Assembly (NCBI RefSeq): GCF_037126465.1
Contig: NC_088202.1
Location: 117,380,123 to 117,444,122 of the forward strand
Length of the DNA: 64,000 nt
DNA from: Ornithodoros turicata
Taxonomy: Eukaryota; Arthropoda; Arachnida; Ixodida; Argasidae
Direction of reading: 5' to 3'
This document shows positions 44,660 to 56,079 of the stretch, piece after piece. The position numbers and the translations under genes are program-made. The notes below the pieces were generated by a model. The model made no database searches. It worked only from the letters and a program-made list of their open reading frames with translations, and had not been told where the DNA came from. How positions within the stretch are numbered: position 1 is the first letter of the stretch; each line of letters begins with the position of its first letter.

Positions 44660-47600
44660 CATCATCTTCACCAGCTCACTTGCTTCCTAGCCATTTTTTC
44701 TGCACATTATGTTCACTCTACTTCTATCGTGTGCTATGTAATCTTGTTCTAGTTCTGTCAAACGACGTGTAATGCTATAAAAAAATTCAGTACACTGTTT
44801 ATGTGGGTTGAATGGTAGCGCATAAATGTAGAAAGGGAACTGTCATGTTATGGAAAGTGTTTACGTAGTGTACATTTAACTACTAATTTTATTGGTTAGC
44901 TTTCGCCGGCATATGATGTCAAGCCATGTTATATTAATTTGGAACATGTTCTTCTTAGTAGCCAGAGCAGCTGACACACATTGAGAACATAGCCCGTGTG
45001 TGTTTGTCTTTTCCACCGCAGCCCTTGGGTTTCCTCCCTGATGGCTACACATGTCAGGGATAGGTTTCAGAACCGGTAGTTCCCGCCAAGTGTGAATTAC
45101 TTTTCAGGGGATCATCACGCTGGCAGATGAAACATATCGTTTAAATTATTTGCAGGACAGGAATTGCGTAGCTTCATACAAATACTACTACTACGACGTA
45201 AGAGTGGTTTCAAATCTAGTTTTTTTGTATTCCTGACATTATCGCAGGAGATGTAGTATCCACTATGATCCTTTATATGAGGGGTATGTACAGTGCAATC
45301 AACAGATGCTATTTACAAATCTGTGTTTTCTACTGTGTTGAAATGGGGTAGTTTGTATCACAGGCAGCCAAGGACAGACTTTTGATGCCCTCGAGAAACA
45401 TGGCAACACATTGCAGGGATTCTGGATGCTGCATAAATTTCCAGAACACACAGCTCAAGGCAGCGGTTAAATAACAAGTGGTTAGAGAAATACAAGACAG
45501 TTGCACGTGTAAGCAGTCTGCTGTTGGATTTGCTTCTGTCTGAGATACGTTATCTCAAAGGGAACGCACGGACACACTCCGAATGATACTAGGGCTGCCT
45601 GTGAAATAGAATGAGGAGAGGGGAAGATATGTAACCCTTTTTTCTTGTCTGTTATTCTATTGGTTAACTTGTCATTTGTTTAGCAGCATATATGTGTATA
45701 TTCCAGAGTCTGCTAATAAATATATCAGTTGAGAGCTAGCAGTCGCATTGCAGATGTCTCATCCTGTCCTTGGCTGCTTGTGTTTCACTATGGCCATGCT
45801 TGCTATTGCAAAAACAGAAAACAAAAAAAGACAATAGAAAAACACGAAAAGAGCGACCTAAAAAGCTGTGCTGCCTGTGCTAGTGCTCACATGGAGGGAA
45901 TGCAATGAGGTAGCATGTTCCATTCATGAACTGTGCATAGTAGTACATATCACAACGACAACCAATTATTCAGATTTTTTTTTAAGTACTTTGTTTTTTT
46001 TAGCTTTGTTTGCACAGTCTATTATTGGAGCTTTATGTGACTCTCCTCTTGAGCTACTTTAAGATTGCTGATGCTGTGCAGTTTGTTAATTTTGAAACTG
46101 TACTGTGCTGAGGTACAAAAACAGAATTGTCATATCTGCATTTGAGCACATAGGAATAATTTGTAAGTACTTTCCTTGTTGACATTAATATTTGCACCAG
46201 GTCACAACATTGTTGATTGATGGAAAATGTAAATAACTATATTTATTTGCTTGCCAAACAATGCACAAATGTCTTCTTTTCTAGTGAGATATTCCCTGTT
46301 GACCAGAAATAAATGTGGAAAAGTTAAAGGGGCACAATGATGGTAGAGTCTAGCATTGCTTTTTGCCACTTCACATATATTCACTGTTGTTCGTGTGCAC
46401 ATGTAGGAATAGGAAGGTAGAGCATGCGCATAAAAAATTTCGTATGCAGCCACACATATGGTTCAGAAGATTAATTCGATGATGTCCAAGCATATATAAT
46501 TGTGTTTCATGTGCAATGGGTATGCTAATGGATTGCTTCCATGAAGCCTTTTCATTTATTTTTTATAAATTCTTTTTATAAATGTTATTTTTATTTTATA
46601 TATATTTCATATTACATATTGTATACTTATATTTTTATAAATTAAAAACTCAAATTACACGGCCCCTGTAAGTGTGCCCTTTTTAAATGGTTTGGTAACG
46701 TGTCTGAAACTGTAAAGGTAAGAGGCCATCGAGAATGCTGCAGACAAGGTTGCAACTTACATATTGCTTATCATGTCCTACATACAAAGTGATTTGTACA
46801 ATAATTCCTGAGCACGGAATTAATTCCGAGGATGGCCAGTGATCTCACCCGGGACGACAAGTCACATAATTGCCTCTAACACTTTTACACCCCATGGGCT
46901 GAGTTGTGAATTGAAAGAGCACTCTACAGAAGGATAAGGTGCACCTGATTTCTAGTATATATGCTATGCTCTAACTCTTCAGACACCACATTTCTAAAAA
47001 CACAATTTCTAAGTGGCAATATGTGCTCTGGTACTTCTTTTGCGTCTGCATAGTGTGCAACCACATGGCTACTGGAGCTTTCGTGTGCATGTTTTTGTGC
47101 GACGGTGTTCATTACAAACAATATCCAGATGTTAGACATAAAATGCAGTAGTTTGTAGCGTGCCACACAACGCAGCGTGGGGGTGTGATTCAAAGATTGC
47201 TTCTGGAAAATGCACAGAATCCCACAAGAAGTTTAAAATGTGATTTGTATTTCGTTTTACGTCTCTCGTCGTTACATACCATCGTCGACGCTGTTGCACA
47301 TTGATAAATCGTACGTAAAACTTGTCCCATAGTAGTATGCGGTTTCTCAAATACACAGCACAATTTTTTCCTGCAGGAATAAAACGCTGTCGGCATTTTC
47401 TTGCTAACACGGCTGTCGAAACGTACAGTCTCTACAATGGGCAAGTGCTGTAAAGGCGCTAACGCAGATGAGACTTGATACAAATTGTACATGCTCACAA
47501 AACACAAACGACGAATTCCAGTCACAACATCGCACAGAGGTTGGTTCGCGAATGAGTTCGCAGCTGCTGCACTGTTTACTTATCGCGGAACGGTGGAACC

Positions 47601-47880
47601 CGGCTGTCCGCCATCTTCAAGCACAGTACGTGAAGCCGCGAGAAGCCGTAGCTGAAATCCACTGGCAAGTACGAAGGCGCATACACGTCACAATGCCCGT
47701 TCGGGTGCATCTACGTCATAAAAATGGCTGCGCCCATGTGTGTTTCGGAATGAATTATCTATTTTTTTGACATGGTACTGTACCGAACTGAGAGAATGAA
47801 GGTGCATTTTGGGGAGAGCTGGATGTGGGCTTTCAGAATATCACAACCGTTTCGACCATTTGGGATATCGGCATAGCTGA
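44660..47880. other. Interior of the TTAA-bounded element; no coding assigned
   Basis: Only short frames. AATAAA at 45,715 and exon-like stretches (for example 45,361-45,470) are visible but I cannot connect them. From 46,550 to 46,660 the DNA is very AT-rich. Confidence 0.3.
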
Positions 47881-47969
47881 CCTTTAAAGCAGGGAGCTTG
47901 TCATGTTCATTCAATGTGTCTGGTTGTCCTGTGCTTCTCTTGTCCAGTTTTTATTTTTTCGCGCTGTAT

Positions 47970-49480
47970 ACTTATGGATGGGGTGGGGTGGGTATATGCT
48001 TATTCACACAAAAGGAGATGTCAGCCAGGCAAGTGCCGGCTTGCTACTCCTAAAAAACAGGTGCGGGACAAGCCGCGATGGCAACGATGAGCTGCGTGCG
48101 GTAAGGCTTGCCGCCTGTGCTTCAGAGGGTGGTCATCATTTCGGTGTCCTTATGGTACTCGAAGAGTGCCTTGGTAACATCCCGTTGCCCAGGGCGCGGG
48201 ACAGGCCCGAGGAGTGTAGCGAGCGAGAGGGGGTGGTGGCCCAATGCTTGGAGGCGTCTTGCGAGGGCGGCACGGGGCGCCGAGAACGTCGGGCACGTTA
48301 GCAGGAGGTGAGCTACGTCAGCGATGGCGCAGCAGGCATCGCAGTTTGCGTTGTCGCGTCTGCCCATCTTGTACAGGAGTGACGGAGTGCAGGCGACGTT
48401 AAGGCGGAGGCGATGAAGGAGGGTTTCCTTGACCCTGGTAAGGTGTTGGGTGGAATAAAGTTGCATCGCGAGGTCGATGGCTCGAAGAAAGGTTTTGCAT
48501 CGAATAGCGTCTGCAATGAAGTGGCGGGTTTCAGAGGCAGACCATCGACGGATTTGAAGGAGGCAAGCTGATGCCGTGAGCGGTAGGTTTGCGATGGGGC
48601 TGTCACAGCTATGCGCGCGCCTTGCAGCATCGTCGGCACGGGTATTCCCAGGGAGGCCTATGTGGCTGGGAACCCACTGGAGCCAGACGGTATCACCGAA
48701 GACGAGAACGGAGTTGTATAACGGGATAGTCATTGCGTGGAGGTCGTTGATCATCTGGGATCCGTGTGAGCTGATAACCTCTAACGCTGCCTTACTATCC
48801 GTAAAGATGGACCAGCTTCCCTGTGGCGAGATGGAAATGTGCTCAAGCGCCGCATACACGGCAAAGAGTTCAGCCTCCGTGGATGACGTATCATTTGCAA
48901 GTTTGAAGGTGTGCTCGATGTCCTCGTGGGGCACATAAATTGCTGCGCTCGCTCTGTCAGGTACGACCGACCCGTCGGTGTAAACAGCTAGCCGCTGGTC
49001 ATGTAGCGCGGAGAGGTGCTCCAGGGCAAGCTGATGTGCTACAACGGAAGGCGTGTCATTCTTTCGCTCAAGGCCGGGGATAGTGGAGCACACGAAAGGC
49101 CGGTCGAGGGCCCACAAAGGAGAGGCAAAGGACACGGTACAAGAAGGCTGGGGCACAACCACCCGCAGGCGGTCGACAGCGCCACCAAAGGCAGAGTCGG
49201 GGCAGTCGCTTCCTATGAGTCGGAGATAATGGAAGGGGTGCCGCGTTAGGATCCGCGTGTAGACTCGAAGGGTCTCCCTGTCACGCAGGATGTTTGCAGG
49301 TGGTTCAAGTGCCTCCGCAAGGGGTGAGTATCTTTCAGTTGTCTTAGGCAAGCCCAGACACACTCGAAGGCTGCGGGCCTGGATATTGAGGAGCTCACGC
49401 TCGCCTGTCCTACTCAGGCCGTGCAACATCGGGAGGCCGTAGCGCAGCAGGCCTAACACGAGGGAGTGGTTTACTCAGCG
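47970..49480 (-). mobile_element. 5'-truncated I-clade LINE copy, youngest of its kind here
   Basis: The left end TATATGCTTATTCACAC and GTCAGCCAGGCAAGTGCCGG is the 3' UTR shared with copies at 2.69, 6.55 and 30.4 kb. The C-terminal coding of ORF2 is uninterrupted. The 5' end stops near 49,480 inside the RT thumb coding. Confidence 0.88.
48122..49459 (-). CDS. I-clade LINE ORF2 C-terminal part (RT thumb, RNase H, zinc region), 445 codons open
   Basis: The start is a GTG within ORF2, not a real initiation site; the element is 5'-truncated. Residues 1-120 match the RT C-terminal region (GLPMLHGLSRTGERELLNIQ, RSLRVCLGLPKTTE). Residues about 155-285 are RNase H: LAVYTDGSVVPDRASAA, DTSSTEAELFAVYAALEHIS, WSIFTDSKAALEVISSH and WLQWVPSHIGLPGNTRADDA, with D, E, D and late D catalytic residues in place. 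Residues about 350-445 give KETLLHRLRLNVACTPSLLY and CDACCAIADVAHLLLTCPTF, a C-x2-C-x(n)-H-x4-C-like zinc region, ending at a stop. With no disruption in 445 codons this is the best-preserved protein in the window, but it is a partial gene. Confidence 0.9.
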   Translation of the reverse strand: MLGLLRYGLPMLHGLSRTGERELLNIQARSLRVCLGLPKTTERYSPLAEALEPPANILRDRETLRVYTRILTRHPFHYLRLIGSDCPDSAFGGAVDRLRVVVPQPSCTVSFASPLWALDRPFVCSTIPGLERKNDTPSVVAHQLALEHLSALHDQRLAVYTDGSVVPDRASAAIYVPHEDIEHTFKLANDTSSTEAELFAVYAALEHISISPQGSWSIFTDSKAALEVISSHGSQMINDLHAMTIPLYNSVLVFGDTVWLQWVPSHIGLPGNTRADDAARRAHSCDSPIANLPLTASACLLQIRRWSASETRHFIADAIRCKTFLRAIDLAMQLYSTQHLTRVKETLLHRLRLNVACTPSLLYKMGRRDNANCDACCAIADVAHLLLTCPTFSAPRAALARRLQALGHHPLSLATLLGPVPRPGQRDVTKALFEYHKDTEMMTTL

Positions 49481-50365
49481 CAGGTTGTCACAAGACTGAT
49501 CCTACGATAGGATGCATGGATGCATTATCCCAGCGTGCCCAGATTAACACGCTTGTCTAATTTATTAAAATTTACTGATTCGAGAGGCGGCATATAAATA
49601 TAGTATTGTTCAGATCGACTGTTTTTTCGTGTTACCCTCATATGTTAAGTTCGATAGACCAAATATTTTACCAACATCTGCCTGAAGCGTTAGAGTAATT
49701 TATCTCACGGTAGACTGCACAATAATCAGCGAACAGTCGAATGCTTGGCGATACGCATTATGGTAGGCCGTTAATGTATATCAGAAAAAGGAGTATAATG
49801 TATATAGTGTACAGGAGGTAAGGGCCAAATGCAAACAAGAGTTGCAATGGTATACTAGGCTACAGCGAGCTACTTTCATTTGCAAGCCAACGTTACACAT
49901 TGAAAAAAAAAAAAAAAGGAATACAACATTTGTGTATCGCTCTCTAGTTTGATCACGAGTACCTCCACAGGAACGGTATGGCACCAGAATTGACGCTCTG
50001 CACCGGCACATCCCTTCTTACTGATCAGCCATCGTCTCCACTTCACATGCGACACTAAGCATACCATGAGGAAGTTGGCATGAAGTCCCATTCGCCAGTA
50101 GGGCTGTCGCAGCAAAGTTTGCACAGCACCATTGCGGACCCAAGCGGTCACGGATCCAACAATAGGTCGTTTCGTCAGGGGGTTCTGCGTGGTGTTTCAA
50201 GCGGTATTGCGGTATTGCGCTAAGGAAGGGTAGAAAACCCGTAGGAAAATCCACAGAAAAAGCAGTGCATCTTGCCAAGTGCGTACAACTCGAGACCATG
50301 TATTTGAATGTGCCACGTCGTCTGCTAAACTAGCGCGCATTGCACATTCTGGGGCGCTGACATTG
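49481..50365. other. No recognisable gene
   Basis: A poly(A) run at 49,903-49,917; otherwise only short frames without family resemblance. Confidence 0.4.
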
Positions 50366-51755
50366 CCAGAGCCGTATATTAAAAGGGAGTCTGGCCATTG
50401 GGAGGAGTCACAAAAAGAGGCTCGACCTGTCAATCACAGTTTCGCTCCTCTGATTGGATTGCTTTTTACCAAGGGGTTCGCCATGACACCATACTGCCAC
50501 CCGAAATGGCGACGAAAACAAACACAGTGAAGCGGGGATTTCGTGACAAAAAAATTCACAGACTAACCTGATTTTACGCTGCAAATGTACATATGTACTA
50601 ATATAAGTTTCTCGAAAATGAGTTTCAACTTATGCTCATCCATCGATATCTAACTGAAAATAATACGTTTTGTCGACGGTGTTAGGCCTAGTGAACACGG
50701 CGATCACAACGAAATCATAACAAAAACGGCGCTGTGCTGTACAATATTATATTTAATTGCTGCATTTCATGGATATAAACATTCTTGCCTCTTATATCCC
50801 AACCATTCATGTAGATTTGTTTAAAAATCATACCGACAACAGAATGTGTCCCAGCAGGTGATTCTGCCGGCAGCGGTACAACGGTGGAAGCAGACGACAA
50901 TAAACCTCTCCCTGTTTGTAAACAAATGACGTCATACTGTTCGACAGCGCTACCAATTTGTTACAGTTGAACTACGTTCAAAGCTAGGGGCGAACAAGGT
51001 CGCGACCGAAAGCCACGGTCTTGAGGGGATTGCGATGGTCTCTGAAAGGGATGCGACCTTCGGTCCTACTTTTCCTTCAATGGGCCTGTTGCACGAAAGT
51101 TTCGTCCGGCGACCGCAGCGCCAACTGCCCTCCTCTAGCGTAGAGCGCCCTTACTAGACGGTCGTGTACGGCGTGTTCCCTGCCTTACCGCCGTATCGGG
51201 AAAGTAATCTCTTTTGTGGAAATTCTTGCGCCACGATTTTTCAGAGCCGCAGTGCAGGTGATACATGCCTGCGCAAGGAAAAACCTCTGGCTACGCGACC
51301 ACAAATAGCGCTGCAGAATACGATTCTGAGTGCCCCAAAACGTCGTGAAACAGGCCCATAGGAGGTAGCGAACAAGTGCCCATTCGTGGAACCCAGCCCT
51401 CCCCTCCCGATTTGTTTCGGTTTCAGTCTGTCTACCAGCGTCATGATGACGTTTCTCGGGTAGAGATCCATTCCCGACGTGCCTTACGCTCTCTAGGTGG
51501 CGCTCATCAAATTTGCACCAACAATGCACTACTTTCGCAGATTACGAGAGGTATCCATTCCAATCCCATTCAATTCACTTGCCACCCGAAATGGCGCTGC
51601 CCATGTTGGATAAGGGGGCAAATACTGAATATAGGCTGATTGATAGCGCCCCATATTTCAAGACTTCATTGGTCGGAAAGCTGAAAAAGTGGGTGGAGCT
51701 TCAGGTATAGGCATGACCCATTAATGGCCAGACTGCCTTTAATATACGGCTCTGG
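50366..51755. mobile_element. DNA element with about 33-bp terminal inverted repeats
   Basis: CCAGAGCCGTATATTAAAAG then GGAGTCTGGCCATT on the left faces AATGGCCAGACTGCC then TTTAATATACGGCTCTGG on the right, with one indel and few mismatches. CCACCCGAAATGGCG occurs inside at 50,501 and 51,584. No coding family was found. Target duplication not clear. Confidence 0.65.
51079..51362. mobile_element. Possible nested MITE
   Basis: ATGGGCCTGTTGCACGA faces TCGTGAAACAGGCCCAT (15 of 17 matching). It lies inside the 50,366-51,755 element. Confidence 0.45.
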
Positions 51756-53285
51756 ACATTGCTGCTCACTCGCCCCACCTGGCGCGCAGAAACAGGGCTA
51801 TTGTGTACAGTGAGAACGGCACTCGAGACGACAAATTTGCTGAAAGCCGCTGTCACATTTAGTAAAGGCATTCAACGAAATTTTACGCACGCATGCCTAG
51901 TCGAAGAATACTTGTAAACACACCGTTATGAACCATGCTGGATTGGGGAAATATATGTACACGTGTGGCATCTCAACATTTGAGCTTTCTGTCAACCACA
52001 TCTATTACATCATACTTCTTCTTGCGACGACGCACTCGCTCTGCTGCTTTTCCTTGTGGCAGTACTCCATCATTTCCTTTCGCTCGCACAAGACAACCAC
52101 GTGTGGCGCACACAATAACTCGCCATTTAGGCCACTTGGACGAAACCAGAGAAAGCAGCAGAAACGGAAGCTCCGAAATTTCGCGCATGGAACTTTATAC
52201 TTTACAATGACACCCCACCCATTAGTGTCTCTGTAATGTGATTAATGCACTGCCATGTCATTTGAGGAACGTAGTTTCTAACGTCCTACAAAAATAAAAA
52301 ATAAAAATAACAACAATTAATTAGAAAGTCTTAACGCGGTAAAGCACATCTGCATTGCCGTCTGCCCGCAGCTCCTGTCATCACGCCATTGAAAAGTCTC
52401 GTATGCTTTATGGCGTTAGTCGCGGTGGTGAAACGATGAAAACAGGCGATTCACGCATGATTAATGTGACCCAAGTTCCTGTAAGAGAAGACAGTCATAT
52501 TCTAAAGCGTGCCCTAAATAGAATAGCACCCGAGGGACGAGCCACTCGTTATATATGTGCACAAAATTTAATATTTACGCTCCATTGAAGTGTCAGTGAC
52601 GCGGTGGGAAAGGAATTCCATAAAATCATTCCCTCGAGACCATTGTCTTCTTTGACGCCGAGGCTTGGCTTCTTCATCCGGTGCTGACGGGCTCGTTACA
52701 CACGATTGACTCTTCCATCGGCGGTATTGCGAAAGTTTGTCATGCACCTCCCGTGAATGTTGTAATTTCAGGGCCGATATAATGACAGCTCTACAAAATA
52801 CTCGTTAAGTTTCAACCGAAGCATTTGTATGAAGGAACAGCGCATATTATTGATGTCAGGATATACAATCTGCAGTTCGCGGGAATTGCGGCCTGTAATA
52901 AACCCTCACACACGCACGTCAAAGAAATTAAAAAAAAAAGATAAGCTTCGATAATTATTGTTGCTAAAAATATCTGGACAGACGTTTCGATTCATCCTCT
53001 CGATTCATTTAGAACATTTCTTCAAAGCACGGTTCCTAGAAACGGTTGGTTCAGACAGCTTACGAGAGAGGAGTCCCTCGTTTGTGACAAATGTTCCCAC
53101 TAGTCTCCCGGCACCCAACTACTGGCTGTTCTCCTTCTTTTTATTTATTTCGACTAACTGCGGCTAAGTGGTCTGGGGTAGCCAGTCTGACTTTGTCGTG
53201 ACTTAAATTATACTTCACAATACTTGAATCCCCATTTTTTCTTTTTCTATCAGATCACATCACAAGAGAGCCCAACCACATTCAT
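51756..53285. other. No recognisable gene
   Basis: Two overlapping frames near 51,928-52,236 have no family resemblance. An A-rich AAAATAAAAATAA stretch lies at 52,288-52,312. Confidence 0.4.
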
Positions 53286-53342
53286 AGTATATTAAGTGTT
53301 ACACAGTACATTAAGTGTTACACAGTATATTAAGTGTTACGT
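53286..53342. repeat. Three tandem 19-bp units
   Basis: AGTATATTAAGTGTTACAC, AGTACATTAAGTGTTACAC, then AGTATATTAAGTGTTACGT. Confidence 0.9.
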
Positions 53343-53352
53343 GTGTCATAAC

Positions 53353-53520
53353 CAGGGTTGGTCACTGAAAATATTAATGTTTCCGTTATCATTTACAGAC
53401 GATTTCCTCGGCTGATTTTCGTTTCCTTTTCCATTTCCTTTTCGGGTAACAAACCATATTTTCTTTGATGAAAATGATTAAAACCTCGATGATTAAAAAC
53501 AAACATATTCTCGAACACAG
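53353..53520 (+). mobile_element. hAT-like terminus (CAGGGTTGG)
   Basis: CAGGGTTGGTCACTGAAAAT opens a region with TTTCCGTTATC, TTTCGTTTCCTTTTCC and ATTTCCTTTTCGG words, like the window start. The opposite end was not found. Confidence 0.4.
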
Positions 53521-53779
53521 TAACAGATTTATTGTGTAACCGTTTGTACATTTTCATCATGTGTCACCAGTTAGCCTGCGTTTTGACTCTTATTCACTTC
53601 TTATTCACTAGTTTCTGTGTCATACTCGGAATAAGAAAACACAGCTACTTTTTTTCCACAGAAGACGTATGTGGTAGAATAGGATAGAATATAAACAGAA
53701 TGACAAAATGGCAACGTAGGTCGCACTGGTGCGACCAGCTGTTCCAGGACGCTTGACAGGTGAATGTACTGAATGATTT

Positions 53780-55472
53780 AAAATATTATTTCAGCACGTA
53801 TGTCCTTGATGTAGTTCGTGTACACAGCGCAGGTTGATGGTGCTGCCTTGGCCAGCTCCCCAGTACGGTCTCAACACTAAAAGGTAGGTGGTCAAGTTTC
53901 GCGAGGGCGTTCTTCAGTGCTCGCCGACTGGAGTCGAAGCGTCGACAGGTGACCAGCACGTGCTCCTTGTTCATAGTTCCGCAAGTTGAACAGTTCGGCG
54001 AACCAACTACACCTATCTTATGAAGGAATGCTGCTGCGAACGGGACGTTCAGTCGCAGGCGATTGATGACGGACTCTAACCGTCTTGGCATCTTCGATGG
54101 GAGGTAGTAGGTGCAGTTGGGGTCGATTCAAACGAGGAACGGGTGATTCATGACGTCGCCTTGTCCATATGGTTTTAGAGAGGCGATTACGTAAGGAGGC
54201 GAGGAAGTACTTTGCATCGGATTCCGTGATGTAGATATTATGAGTATATCTCCATTTCCCCCCTTCTCTTATCAACTCAACTTAGATTTTATGAGTAGTT
54301 CTTTTATGGTGAGCAATTCGAGCAGCCTGGTCCGCCTTCTCATTTACACTGATACCTCAGTGCCCTGGGATCCACTGGGTGATGATGTTGTGACCCTTTG
54401 TTTCGGCAGAGTTGTATGCTGCGATAACACTGTAGACGACGAGCGCAAGTGAGGATGTCGTCTAACCTTGCATTGCTTGGAGGCCAGATTTTGAGTCAGG
54501 GAAAATAACCCATGAAGTCGGAACTTCTTTTGGCGCTATGTGTAGGAGAGCTTCCTCAATGGCGTAGAGCTCTGTCTCAGTTGAGGACGTCCTGTGAGAC
54601 AGACGGATCGCACGGTGCTCTCCCGAGGACGGACGCGCATGTCGACGACTCTTGTGATGTGGACGCATATTTAAATATCTGCTGGAGTTCGGAGTACTGA
54701 GCAACCACATTCCGTGCGAGCTGTGTTACAACAGGCCCTGGAGTGTCCTTTTTTGACTAGAGGCCTGGCACCTCTGGTGACACTGTAGGGAGTTTCAGCG
54801 ACCAGGACGGAATGGGAGCTGCAGGGAGAGGCTTGAACCGAGGCATTTCTTGGAAGTAGGGCGCCAGTGCTTGGTGAATGCTTGGCCTTGTTCGCGTACG
54901 AATCCAGCGGGCCAACGGGTGTTTGAGATGTCGAGACACGAAACGTGTATAATGCCTGAGCGATTCGGTCACTCGCAAAACAGATATAGGTGGCTCTCTC
55001 GCTTCACCAATTGCTGCGCGGTTGGAGGTTGCCCGCGGGACGCCTAGACAGAGCTTAGCATTTTTTGCTGGTGCACGTTGCAGGGAAGTCCCCGATGTTG
55101 GCCGCACAAGAGAGGAATGAAGACCAAACATAGAGTGTCATGTCGTGCCCCATCGGCACCCCGAAAACGTTGTTGAAAACGTACCTTAAAACGTTGGTAC
55201 GTGAGTCTACCCGCTGTGGGAGTGTACGGGGACAGATTGCCGCAGAAGGACCGCCAGCTCCGTCTTGAAAGGCGCTGTTGATGTCGGCGCACGATGCGGA
55301 CAATGCGACAGAGCTCTACGTAGTCATGCTGACGTGATCTTCGGAAGCGGCGTTCTGCTCGACACCTAATCGTGCGCAGTTTTTCAAAATCGATGACAAC
55401 TGCACTGAACTTCGGGGGTGATGGAATCACTCTAGTTGCTGACGTCAGTTGCTTTGCAATTAATGTGTTCAA
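53780..55472 (-). mobile_element. I-clade LINE, internally deleted and frameshifted
   Basis: The frame 55,472-55,044 contains the endonuclease-RT linker: DFEKLRTIRCRAERRFRRSR and LCRIVRIVRRHQQRLSRRSW. The next frames jump to the RT C-terminal region (55,131-54,757: CLGVPRATSNRAAIGEARE, PPISVLRVTESLRHYTRF), so most of the RT is missing. The frame 54,710-54,462 has RNase H (HRTSSTETELYAIEEALLHI, VIFPDSKSGLQAM). The frame 54,091-53,786 has the end (LESVINRLRLNVPFAAAFL, CSTCGTMNKEHVLVTC). Confidence 0.82.
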
Positions 55473-55682
55473 TCTTTCTAGTTTCCTTTCCGGTAACCTA
55501 CCCCGGCCACAACCAATGTGCGTTTCTGCGTATCCTGAGAAATTGCGCTTGGGTTTTTGTCTCTCCTTTTTACGCGCATCACATTCCGCACGTGGGTTTT
55601 ACGCATTATTACTTATTATTACTGATTATTACGCAGCTCTTACGCGGTAATAGCTCTCTTCATAAGAAAGTCACTGAGGCAA

Positions 55683-56068
55683 CCCAAGTATACTTCGAAT
55701 CATATCGTGTCATCCTGCTGTGCTACAAGGTCATGCTAGATCGCACTCATGGACAGTTTCGCACTGGGCTAGTTTTCTTAAGAAGTACGATAGGAGCACG
55801 GCATGTGAATGTAGCGAGCGAAAGACAAGGCACGCTAACACCAAAGGAACGAGTCTAGCGTGCCTTGTCTTTCGCTCGCTGCATTCACATGCCGTGCTCC
55901 TATCGCACTTGTTCATATTGTTTAAGAAAACTAGCCCAGTGCGAAATTGTCCATGAGGACGACCTTGCATGACCTTGTAGCACAGTAGCATGACACGATA
56001 TGGTTTGAGTACACTTGGCACACAGTATACTTGGCACAAAGCACGCTAACACCAAAGGAACGAGCCTA
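55683..56068. repeat. Foldback with about 155-bp arms; right arm bounded by 28-bp direct repeats
   Basis: The left arm (55,683-55,835) and right arm (55,858-56,018) are inverted: CGTGTCATCCTGCTGTGCTA faces TAGCACAGTAGCATGACACG, and GAGCACGGCATGTGAATG faces CATTCACATGCCGTGCTC. GCACGCTAACACCAAAGGAA plus CGAG(T/C)CTA occurs at 55,830-55,857 and 56,041-56,068, bounding the right arm. Frames here are mirror images and not genes. Confidence 0.88.
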
Positions 56069-56079
56069 TATTATAATGG

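Larger units (their letters stand above)
41964..47887 (+). mobile_element. Candidate Kolobok-like DNA transposon, 5.9 kb, TTAA-bounded
   Basis: TTAA at 41,964 is followed by AGGTCAGATATGCCGAT. At the right end ATCGGCATAGCTGACCT is followed by TTAA at 47,884. The termini match at 16 of 17 positions as inverted repeats, and both abut TTAA. A THAP-like exon lies 420 bp inside the left end on the plus strand. TTAA targets with THAP-domain transposases are features of the Kolobok superfamily. The interior contains later insertions (inverted repeat 43.7-44.1 kb, SINE-like piece 44.2 kb). I could not identify the catalytic DDE part. Alternative: two separate MITE ends of one family in opposite orientation. 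Confidence 0.45.

Noticed and set aside
55720..56039. Two similar proteins on opposite strands near 55.7-56.0 kb
   Set aside because: They are translations of the two arms of one inverted repeat, not separate genes.
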